Assembly (NCBI GenBank): GCA_036873755.1
Contig: JAVTVY010016035.1
Location: 1 to 64,000, forward strand
Direction: 5' to 3'
Length of the DNA stretch: 64,000 nucleotides
DNA from: Hanleya hanleyi
Taxonomy: Eukaryota; Mollusca; Polyplacophora; Lepidopleurida; Hanleyidae
This document shows, piece after piece, positions 22,981-35,000 of the stretch. The notes under the pieces were generated by a model that was not told the origin of the DNA, did not search any database, and worked only from the letters and a program-made list of their open reading frames with translations. Position 1 is the stretch's first letter, and every line of letters begins with the position of its first letter. The position numbers were made by a program, and so were the translations under genes.

Positions 22981-25295
22981 TCCTTTCTATTCATATTGTA
23001 GGAGAAGTGTGAAACCATCACCTATGTTTTGTCTCAACATCATATTCAGATGGCCTCCATTATACTCGAGCAGGGTCTATAAATATTTAAGAAAATTTCA
23101 ATTTTTTTTTTATATCTAACATATGAACTTGGACAGGATAGCAACTTTTGATCTGACAGAACCAGATTTTGATCAGATATATCTCATATCTGACCGCTAC
23201 TTCAGACCCTGCTGGAGTGTGATTTACAGTGTAATCTCTCTATAACTCTTGTCATTGGGGACTGCACTGGCACTTTTATATTTTCAGACCAGACCTCTAG
23301 AAGGGTTGAAATGATATGTGCCTAGACTCTAGTTGTTTTGGTTGAGTCAGGTGCTCTTGTTCTTGCATTGATGAGACAGCTTTCCTTACAGGAGTAACTA
23401 GTACTTAACTTTTTTATTTTTTTCTTCCAATTCTATACAGGTATGTCCATGACCAGGTTTGACAACACAACAGACAGCATTGTGCAGAACTTTCTTCAGC
23501 CTGAATTTCCTCTGAAGCTGCCAGCATGTTTGATATTGTCTATATTACCGTTCAGAGTCTTGAGATAAGCTAATTCAACATGTTCAAATTCTCAGTCAAT
23601 TCCCAGAGTGTGGTCGAACTTTATTCTTTGAACATAGGCGAATTACGTTTTTTCATCAGACATATCTGATCATGCTGCTATTTCAGACCCTGATAGTTTC
23701 TTATTCCATTATGATTTCATACTCACAGACAGAAATGGTTGCCTGCTCTCAGCATCTCTATGCTTGCTGATCCTGTGTTAACTCCTTTCCTTTAATTATT
23801 ACTTCCAGGTTTTTCTCAGTGAGCTTTCAATTATTAATGTAGGTGATCCCAAAGATTGTTCTCTCTGTAGTGCAGTGTGACAGAGGGTTGAGGGGCGCCT
23901 GTGACATGTCTGTACATATCATCTGCAGCTTAATTTGGTGGAATCACTGGTCCTTCTGATATACTGTATCCCAGGTTATTATATTGTATTAGTTTGTTTC
24001 TAAGTTTTTTTGTGTGTGTTACTTTATAGACCACCAGTCTGTTTGCAGTAGCAGTGCTTTCCATGGGGAAGCGTAAATATGGACGTTGTAAAACACTTTT
24101 ATCTTTAAGAATTCCTCATGCATTGTCTATTTCAGAGAGGAAATCCTACCTCATCCTATCATCCCCAGGCTTGTGAATCCAGTACTAACTATCATTACTA
24201 TCACTTTCAGGTCTTTTACCAGTGAGCTCCATCACACACAGATACTGGTATATGTGAATTCCTGTATTATGTATTATACAACAATCATATTGACTTCCTT
24301 TTGTCAACTTTATTTCAAAGATTATTCTTGAGAAAGTGAGGCTTAATCCTAACCTTCCCTTGGACAATTGACAACTTTGAGGATCTTCATTGTTTTTATC
24401 CGCCATACAATTTAACTGGCTGGCAGTTCAATGTTTTGTGGGGGAATGTCTGAGAAGTGAAGGATATTACTCATTTTTAGGAGGGTAACCGGGACTCTTC
24501 CAGTGCCGGTTGTTTTCTTTAATTGAAATAAATAAAGAAAAGAAATGAAATAAAAAATTTCCTGACAGGCCCATGAACCTTTCTCGTGCTATGTATTTAT
24601 TGTATTAATATGGTTCTTCACTATATATGACAGGTATTTTATGCTGCCCTGAATGGTATTTGTTCTTCCAGTACCGTACTTGGCTGATGTGGATTTCTGT
24701 GCTCCTACCTTCAGGCACACTTATGCATATTTCTTTCATTTTCAGTCTAAAGATTGGTAAGGTAATATTCCACCATCCATGGACTCATAGTAATAGATTG
24801 CCCATGTTTTTTCATGCTATCTTTTATTGATTTACATGCTAATTTGGGAAATAAGTTCCCTTTATATTTGTTTGAGTCAATCTGTCTTGCTATACACCCT
24901 GTGCAAAATAAACTACATGTACCTGATTGTATTATTTCATGCAATTGCAGTCTTGATATAGTTGGCTGCTATATTACCATTGATCTGCTCATGAAGATGT
25001 AAACATTTGTAGTCAAAGTCATTACTTCAGTTAGCGCTAGCCAGTTGCTGCCATTCTCAGGTTATCAAACCAACTATTAAGAGGCCAGTGATATCTACTC
25101 ATCCTACTGTTTTGTGTTAAATACTGTAAGGGCTAGGTCAGAGACTTCGGTTGGGTGATAACAGTTCCATCTTTTACTCCACTGTTATCTGTGGCCCTTT
25201 ATGCTCCCCACCTTTGCTGGTATAACAACATTTACATTATTTGCTAATTGGGGGCATGTTCTATCACTGCATTTGGTAACACATAATTCACATAA
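22980..25295. other. No gene recognised
   Basis: AT-rich non-coding DNA without clear repeats. It contains scattered pyrimidine-AG and GTAAGT-like sites but no convincing exon between them. Confidence 0.45.
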
Positions 25296-25299
25296 TTCA

Positions 25300-25545
25300 G
25301 ACCTCCTGTTTTTCCCCCTTTTTAAAATGCCCGTTGGGCGGAGAAACGTTCACATGTCTAACAAGAAAATCATTTCGTTTGTTTTCTCTGGATGGTGGGT
25401 CGAATTTGACATATTTTCGTACATTTTATGGAGTTTTTCAGAAAAGTTAAAGAAGGTTTGAGGATTGTACGTCTTTCTTTTTCAATTTCAATAGCTCACT
25501 TGTCTCCTGGAATAATGGCATGACTGTGCCCATTCGGAAAATATA
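25300..25545 (+). repeat. 232-bp direct repeat, copy 2
   Basis: Second copy, 6.2 kb downstream in the same orientation, with an insertion of about 19 bases after TGACATATTTTCG. The flanks of the two copies differ. Confidence 0.85.
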
Positions 25546-25549
25546 TACT

Positions 25550-27545
25550 TTTACTTGGGTTTTGTTTAAGATTTTACATATATTTAAGGCCGAAGACAGG
25601 AACCCATGACTATTTTTAACCGCACATATCATTTAGGTGTGGAATGCATCCTATGCAAAATGACTTAGGCGGTGTAGTCAGCTTTATAGATTTGATAGAC
25701 ACTCGAGGAAATGTTCGAAAGTATGAGGATTTCTGTGAATTCTATGGTTTCCGTCCAGCTTTCACCATACATTACTGACTGATAACCGCATTGAAATATA
25801 GTAAAATCGGTTCCAAAGTTTGAGCGTAAACGGCACGATGATCTGTGTATTGTTTGTGCAAAGGTTTGGTTTGGAATATAGTAAATATGGTTAAAATTGG
25901 CTACCTTAGATACAAGACTAGTATGGTTCTAATGCAGGATAATATAAGTCAGATACTTGGAACCAACGAATATTTACACAAAATAGGAATTCAGAATCAT
26001 GATACATGTCGGTTTCGTGAAAATATCGCGGAATGTATTTCCCATCTGTTTTGGTATTTTAGGGATAACAGGGACTTTAAACGAATATAAAGATTTAAAT
26101 TTCTATATGTTGCTAACTCGTTTTTATATATTTAAAACTAGTTTTCAAAAAAGTATTCTCGGCCTCTGAATTTCGAAACCGAATTGGAAAATTATGAACA
26201 AATATAAAAAGGTATCGCATTGAGAGAGAGAGAGAGAGAGAGAGAGAAAAAAACATTTTAGCAGAACATAAAAGATGGGAAGACCAACATTTTTGATGGT
26301 AATTTCTCTTTTATTACGGAGGAAGCTTTTTCAATTTCCTCCCTGTTAAATGTTTTGTTATATACACATGCTGCCAGATGATAGTTTCTTTGCCGCCTAG
26401 GTCCCGATGCCGCCTAGGCCATTACCAATCTATGATGGAAACTTAACCACAACCGCGGTCAGTACTGTCTCTTAATGTCAATGGTCTGAATATTCATGCC
26501 ATGACGTATCTGTAACTGTATACGTTTAAAGTATTTTAGTGATACTAAAAGGGGGGGTTGAGGTTGGTTTAATGTCAGAATCAATGTTATTCACTCATAA
26601 GGTGACGTACCCTATATTCCATTTGTGACTGCTCGGCCTATTCCGTCGAAGACATTTGTCAACGCGCATCAATGGTGTAGGCATGCATTTTTAGCTCTCA
26701 GCAGTACACAGTGATCCGCCGGATGTGCGGCACAGTAAGTCCTATAGGATGTGTGTCCGCTCACATATAGTCCTCGTTGTATTTCTCCCTTATCAGGCAA
26801 TAAAATATATATCTAAATGAACTGAATATTCCTTTGATTCGGCCCCCGGAATATCTCATCTAATTTGAGGTGTTTCTCCTGGCTTTTCATCTCAAGTCGA
26901 TCTCCATGGAAACGAAAGCCCTACAGCTGACAGGCGCTGTTCGGAGTTTCGACGAAAAAGTTTCAACATGGATGCCAATCTGGATACCTACCAGGGCGGG
27001 TCGAGTACACCATGCATGCAAGGCTGATACCGAGTATACTGGAGGATGAATTTAACTGACTGTGTTCCATGGGATCTTCAGTGACATCGTGTTCGTGTCA
27101 GAGAGCATTTTGTTGGCGAATTATTCTCCTCTATATATTAATTTTTGTAGTGAAATAAATGAATTTTGGGAAGACAAAGTGTAACATTGGGCGTGGTGAC
27201 AGGTGCGGAGTGACACATTTTGCCTGCCCATTAAGGGATTATTCATCCAGAGAGCAACCATGCAGCTGGTCAGTGTGGTGACAACATGATTAAAACGTTG
27301 AGTGAGCATGCCATGTTAAGGGACCGCTATAGTCTGTCTAGCATTATTGTTGTTGCTACAAATCGGTATCTCTGATTATAATGAATCAATATGTGTAGGT
27401 GTGTGAATTTTGAGCTTGATGTCATTTGATATTTTTCAAGTTATTTAACCTATTTCAATAGAGACACTGCAATTTTACAACAACATCAATGCCAGACTGG
27501 CTCCCACTCTGAAAATATGATTAATCAAATTTTACCATCCCAGTC
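25550..27545. other. No gene recognised; GA microsatellite
   Basis: Non-coding, AT-rich. A perfect GA dinucleotide tract of about 26 bases lies at about 26,222-26,248. Confidence 0.5.
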
Positions 27546-27549
27546 GTTT

Positions 27550-28050
27550 GCCGATTTCTTCCCAGTGGGCGGGGATGAAAATACACCCACTTGTCAATCT
27601 ACACACGAAAAAGACATTGAAAGAAGAAAAATGAATTAAAGAATAATTTCATTTTTACATTTATTTTGCATGTAATTTTAGTCACAGGGACTGTCAATCG
27701 CACTTAACCCAGTTAAGTATCATCTTCACAAGTCCAGGCAAATCTCAGACCTCGCTTATCATATCGATAGATACACTGGCACGCGAGGATGGTTAAGTAT
27801 AAGAACGCCAAACGCAGCGTTACTTTTTCTCCATGTAGTACCTACGGGTGATTTGGGTTTCTTATACTTACCTGGGTTAAGCCCGATTGACAGTGCCGTT
27901 GACTAAAATTACGTACAAGATAATGTAAATCTGAAATTATTTTTTTCATTTTTCTCCTTTCAATATCTTCCGCATATGTAGATTGACAGGTGCATGGGTG
28001 AATTTTCATGATCATACTCCAAGCCATTGGGAAGGAATCACCAAAAGATC
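27550..28050. repeat. Large imperfect palindrome (MITE-like)
   Basis: Arms of about 200 bp are inverted around a centre near 27,790. Paired landmarks are CTTCCCAGTGGGCGGGGATG / CCATTGGGAAGGAATC, CACTTGTCAATCTACA / TGTAGATTGACAGGTG, and GACTGTCAATCGCACTTAAC / GTTAAGCCCGATTGACAGTG. No open frame of note. Probably an old palindromic MITE; no clean target duplication found. Confidence 0.7.
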
Positions 28051-28985
28051 GACAAGAGGTGGGAAAATTTTATTAATAATAAGATTTTCGGATATAAATC
28101 ACCTAAAGCTGACAAGCTTGTTCAAGCAGGAGAATTGTTGAATCCTTTTGTAAAATCTGCTTCAATGAGTCGATTATAACAAATATTCACCTGTGTAAGT
28201 GTCAATAATTATAATCTAATTGTTTTTACAACAGTGTGAGATTTAATCCTCTCGCTGTTGAAGTCACCGAGTTTAGACTTTTGGCATTCCTCGAGTTTCC
28301 AACAAATGCTATTAGTCGTCAAACCTGTCGTCAATAACACATAATGGGCCGCTTCCAGCATTACGTCCACTCGGCCAGGTATTGTGTCTCAAAACATGTT
28401 ATTGTATCAGCGGACAATAGGTAGACCGCTGGTCAGCTGGTGACGCACGATTGATTGAGCTTCATTGACCAACGCCAGTCCCAACTAGTACGGGATATTT
28501 ATAGCCCGGATTTTTCAAGGTTGTCTAAACAGTCTTTTTTTTTGACATTACGCAACATAAGTGATAATATTTGTGGAGATGAGAGCGGTGATTTTTGCTA
28601 CTTTTTGGCAGAAATTGTAATTCGAACAGATTATCCATATGTGTTGATAAGTTTGACCGATACACGACGAAATATCGGTTGGTGAAAAAAAAAAAAAAAA
28701 GTGGGCGACCAGTAACAAAACAACATTAGGCCTGACTGCCGGAGGGGTATACTGACCAGTCATTGCTGACCAGTGACCGTGGTGTTTACTAACCGGAGTC
28801 CAAGTGTAACCATCGGACTGAGCGGTGGACAAGGGCACCTGCACCCCGGATTTAATTTGTGGAGAGATGTGATCGTTTCCCAGTTTTCACCTCCTAGTAT
28901 TGAAAACTTTTCCGTGAATTGAACACGTGCATTTTTCAACAGGGGACACGAGGACCAATTCAACAGGGAGAGCCCAGAAGTCAAG
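28050..28985. other. Upstream region of the receptor gene
   Basis: This region should contain the 5' UTR and promoter of the receptor gene that starts at 28,986. I see no clear TATA box near the start. An A-tract lies at 28,685-28,700. Confidence 0.4.
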
Positions 28986-29040
28986 ATGGATACGAGATTT
29001 ACGTTTCTACTGACATGTGTATTGCTGACCGTATCTTCAG
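28986..29040 (+). CDS. Receptor exon 1: signal peptide
   Basis: The ATG has a good Kozak context (A at -3, G at +4). The 18 codons give a classic secretion signal: M-D-T-R followed by a hydrophobic core and V-S-S. The donor is CAG|GTAAGT. Phase 1. Confidence 0.75.
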
Positions 29041-32000
29041 GTAAGTCCATTGTTGTTGTTGTTATTTTTCTGTATGTCCAGTTGTCCTGACACAGATATT
29101 TCCAGAACTAAATGAAGAATAACACTACCAGAATTACACATTTATTACTAAACATGAGTTCTCGATTTTCAGGATTGGCAGCAATATATACGGAGATTAC
29201 CTCGAATAACTCACATGTGGCTGGGACAAGAGTTTTGGTCATGACAGAGGCGAGGAAAAAAGGGTGGAATTTCGCATTATATCTTTAAAAAAAAAAATTA
29301 TATGTGATATCCAATACCCTAACCTAGTTTTTGTAAGAGATCTGTTTACTTGTATTAACTGTAGATTAGGATACGGAAAACGTAATAACATCAGACACTC
29401 CGTCCCATTTTCTACCTGTCACCGCTTGAGGGTCCGGTTGTATGCTCAGAGTCATTGTTAGTCACCGATGTTTGACAATGGCCATACTTGATAGCATCTC
29501 AAAGTTGGCGTAAACGTTCCCCTTATAAAGGTAAATATAGGAAGATCGACGAAAACAGAACTCTTCGTTCGACAACAACGCGGGAATACCATACACAGAA
29601 ACAATTGTTCAAGATAAGATCTATATCAGTATATAATAATTAAAATATACAACAAAATAATATATTGTATGCTAACTGAACAATTCTTTTATACTGGATA
29701 TTTCATTTTGCCTCAGTACTCGCTCCTCATTGTGGACCGCATCCTCTCTAAACCGTACAACGTCCTTTATGCGGAAAGCGACCATGCAGGGTTACTTCAT
29801 ACTTCATGTCATCAATCTCGTACACCGGGAGAATGGGTTACTTGAGTCTTGTGTGTGACTTTACTAAAATGGTTATACATCACAGCCAAAGAATAGAAAA
29901 CCCGTCGCAAGAAATGTTTCTATGTGTTGTATTAATTCCTATTGTTATGTTATTGAAACTTATCCTTGTAGGTAAGGGATTCCCACCACGACCATTTAAA
30001 GTTAATTTCACTCGTTCAACTGGAACACGCAAAAGTATGTAGAGATTTACACCAGATAAGGCCATAGTTAATTACACGGTGATGGTGCATGTTAGTGCAT
30101 GAGGCCTTTGCTCCCCAAACACCCATCCAGCATGATCGCCATGCAATTCGAATAATATTATTATTCGATGGCCATTCAAAATTTTACACATAAAACACTC
30201 GGCTATTTTATGAATATAAACTTCTCTATTTTCTTAAAAAATATATAGAAGTTTCTAAATCCATAAACTAGCCGAATGTTTATGCTTTCTTTTAGCTCTC
30301 TGAATATATTTTATTAGTTAACAAAAGCCTATGTAAAATAATGCTATTTTCAAACGCCTAGAAAATGCTACACAAGACTTACTTTACGGACTGTGTCGTC
30401 ATTTAGGTCAGCGATTCGCATATGCCCGTTTGAAGGAATGTCAGTGCCCAGAAGAATGCATGATACTGCTAAAAAGAGAATACACATGTGGTCGGCCATA
30501 TTATAATATTCACCACAATAAAACAATAGAAAACACTTCATATGAAAAGTATCTTATTTGAGGTATTTGTTTTATTCCTTTTGTATTCAATTTTTGTTAT
30601 TTTGGTGAATTTTCTTTTTGTAGGTGTGAGAGCCCAACCACCACTACCATCACCCCCATCACCCCCACACTCATCACCATCACCACCACCACGACCACCA
30701 TCATTTAGTGTTACTTTTAATCATTCATCCGGAAAGCTCAAGAGTATGTAGAGATTTCACCTTCTGAAAATCACATTTTATCATTAGGTGGTGGCGTTAG
30801 TTTATGATGCTATTGGGGAGCAATTATTTCGAAGTTCCTATCTTTAAGATAGGTACTTCAAATTAATTGCTCCCCAATCATTCACCCTTCCCAGTGTGAC
30901 CGTTATGCCCTCATCTGGCAGGACCAGGTACAAGACTATCATTTATTTCACTCCAACCACGCAGGGTGTCAGTACAATCATCTATATCTATTATGGCGAC
31001 AATATAATCACATTCTCTCGTTGTCAGAGGTAACTTTCTAAACTGTCATGTAGCACCCTCTGAATGCACTGTGCATGCTTTTTCGATCTGTATCGAATTT
31101 GGTCGACGCAGGACATGTATTGTATGAATATAAACTTCTCTATTTTCTTAAAAAATATATAGAAGTTTCTAAATCCATAAACTAGCCGAATGTTTATGCT
31201 TTCTTTTAGCTCTCTGCATATATTTTATTAGTTAACAAAAGCCTATGTAAAATAATGCTATTTTCAAACGCCTAGAAAATGCTACACAAGACTTACTTTA
31301 CGGACTGTGTCGTCATTTAGGTCAGCGATTCGCATATGCCCGTTTGAAGGAATGTCAGTGCCCAGAAGAATGCATGATACTGCTAAAAAGAGAATACACA
31401 TGTGGTCGGCCATATTATAATATTCACCACAATAAAACAATAGAAAACACTTCACATGAAAAGTATCTTATTTGAGGTATTTGTTTTATTCCTTTTGTAT
31501 TCAATTTTTGTTATTTTGGTGAATTTTCTTTTTGTAGGTGTGAGAGCCCAACCACCACTACCATCACCCCCATCACCCCCACACTCATCACCATCACCAC
31601 CACCACGACCACCATCATTTAGTGTTACTTTTAATCATTCATCCGGAAAGCTCAAGAGTATGTAGAGATTTCACCTTCTGAAAATCACATTTTATCATTA
31701 GGTGGTGGCGTTAGTTTATGATGCTATTGGGGAGCAATTATTTCGAAGTTCCTATCTTTAAGATAGATACTTCAAATTAATTGCTCCCCAATCATTCACC
31801 CTTCCCAGTGTGACCGTTATGCCCTCATCTGGCAGGACCAGGTACAAGACTATCATTTATTTCACTCCAACCACGCAGGGTGTCAGTACAATCATCTATA
31901 TCTATTATGGCGACAATATAATCACATTCTCTCGTTGTCAGAGGTAACTTTCTAAACTGTCATGTAGCACCCACTGAATGCACTGTGCATGCTTTTTACC

Positions 32001-35000
32001 CCTCAGCCCATAGGGCTGTGGGGTCTTGTCGTTGCCATGTACGTACGTCCGTCCGTCCTAGCGTCCGTCCGTCCGTCCGTCCGTCAACATTTTCTTGTCC
32101 GCTAAATATCTCCAGATCTATGAAGTCGGGCCTGATCAAACTTTGGTGAGAGCTTCCTGAATGTTGACAGATGAAATGATTAGATTTTCAGATGGCTATG
32201 ATGATGTCATGATTTTTAATTATTTTTTTTATTATTTATTGATGGCGTAGCTTTTGCACTGTTATCTATGCCCATCAACATGTTCTTGTCCGCTGAATGT
32301 CTGCAGATCTATCAAGTCGGGCCTGACCAAACTTTGGTGAGAGCTTCCTGAATGTTGACAGATGAAATGATTAGATTTTCAGATGGCTATGATAATTTCA
32401 TGATTTTTTATTTTTTTAAATTTTTTAATTTATTGATGGCTTAGCTTTTGCACTGTTATCTATGCCCATCGGGAACCCTTGGTTGCATGTTTCGTTGTGA
32501 ATTTTGAAGGTTCCCTGATACAAGAAAGCCTGGTCCATTCATGAAGGACAACATTTTTCTTAAATTTTGCTATTAAATCATTCTATTCTACATCATATGA
32601 TTTATTCCAAAACTTTTGCATGAACCATATTTGTGTCCACACATTTAACTGGTACAACATAATGCTTCAATTTTTGTCACCAAACATGTTACTGTACCTT
32701 GGAAATTATGTAAAACGAGTGATTAGGAGAGCCGATTTTTAGCCTGACTGTGTGCAATTTTGAATCAGTTTGCATACCTGGAGCTCCCCCCCCCCCCAAA
32801 TAATGATAAGGGTTGGCCTGTGTCAATAAGTGTGTTTACTTGTTATCACACTTGTGCAATGCATAAATTGCCACTGATAAAGCTACACTTCCTTGCATGC
32901 TGTAATCCCAGCACATCACTCACGTGAAACCGAAGTCTGTTATACGGTATCCAGGGATTTTTTGCAGGTTCCGAAGTCCTATACACGTTCTCACTCTCCT
33001 TTGTCTTGTTCTCCCGACTTAATTCCTTGAAATTTCGACAAACACTGCCCGATTTCTCTCAAATTTCAACAGGATAACTATGGGATCACGCAGATGTTGT
33101 TTACCAAAATTGAGGTCAGTAGGTCAAAGGTTAATGCCACGGTGGCTTAATATCAGGAAATAATTAGAATTCAATTTTGATTCAGTGGATAAATCGGTGA
33201 GAGAGGATATGCCAGGAACTGAAATTATCGATGGTCATATAGGCCAAAGGTCAATGTCACGCTGCCTCCCTCTCACAACACGAGAGTATTGAAAACATTG
33301 TGGATTGTGATCAAACTTCAGGAATTCCTCGCGCTTATTACAAACAATAAACGTAATGAGATCGAAAGGTCATAGGTCAGAGCCACTTGGATTTAAAAAA
33401 CAAAACAAAAACAAAGAAAAAAAAACAAAAAAAACAAACAGAAAACAACTGAAAATCACATTTTTATGAGGGTATTCATTAGTGGCAAGCAATGTGACTG
33501 GGACCCAGATTGAGCTCAATAGGTCTACAACGATCAATGTCACTGACCGCAACACGTAAAACTCATTGATTTAGTTTTTATGACTTAGTCATGACAAAAA
33601 TTCTATTGCAATCAGCTAATCCACGTGGTGACGCGAAAGAAAAAAAAAGTGAACTTCAACTGCCACCAACAAAGCGTTTCAGCATACATTAACGTTATCA
33701 GCAGCAAACACTTACTTGTGCTCCAAATCCAGTTTGGAAGACATTTCGTCGTCTTCTCCACTTCATCGGAGGTCATTTACATGATGACGTCGGTGAAATC
33801 AACAACAACATAGTGTATTGACCGAAGCACAGGCCCGCAAAACAAGAGATTTGGGCGGGGGATTAGGGTGAAGTGTCGAAATATGGGGTCTGTATATATA
33901 ACCCCATGCTTTATATAAATAAACATAAAGGTGTGAAACGGATTTTGGGTGAATCGAGAAATAAACGGTTTACCGCCAAACAAAATACATCAGCATATTC
34001 TACAAGTATAACTTGATATATTCCCGTCGTAAAATTAGTAAATTTGTGCAATTGTTTATCTTTGCCGGGCGATTCAAAATCCAACGTAACTGTCCGTCCA
34101 TCTAGGAACAGTTAGGTTATGGCGGGCTTCGTTCTCAATTCTGATTGGTCAGTAGCGACACGCCTTCGGCAAGAGAGGTCACGCACTGATCAGCTGATAA
34201 CGACTGTCAATCAGAATTGAGAACGAAGCCCGCCATAATCACAACAATTCCTAGATGGACGGACGTTTACGTTGGTTACTAAATCATGACAAAAGGTAAA
34301 AATTGCACAAATTTCACTAATTTATTTGACAAATCTCAAAGTAATTCGCATAGAATATGCTGATGCTTATTTCTTGACATTCAGCTCATTCTTCTCAATT
34401 CCTGAAAGTCTCCAGCCCCTACCCATATATCTGTATGGGGGTTCTCTTCAAAGACCCTGTTTTGGCCCCGCTCTCCCCCTCCCCAAATCTCTTCTTTTGC
34501 GGGCCTGTGGACCGAAGTCATCCTGGAAATGACATCCGATGAAGTAGAGAAGACGATGTACATGCTACATGCAAAACACGCGGCCATTATTTAGCTGTCC
34601 GAGTTTTGGAGGTTGGATTTGGATCACAAGCGAGTGTTTGCGGCTAATACGTTTGTGTTTTGGGGTGTGTGGAAGATGAAGTTCATCGCGTATTTGGCTT
34701 TTTTAAAATATTTTCATGAACGACACAATCCACGAATCGAGTCATAATTTCAGCTGGGACAATATTGTATCCCACCCTCTAAAATAATTAGATTGAAATT
34801 CAATCTATCAGATTGAAATTAGTGACCAATCTTTTATTGGATTGAAAATATTCAACCTAATAAATTGAGAACGATAGAATGAATCTGTTGTAGACAGAAA
34901 ATTCAATGTACTAGATTGATGGATTATTCAATCGAATAGATTGGTCACTAATTCCAATCTGATTGATTGAATTTTCAATCTAATTATTTTAGAGAGCAGG

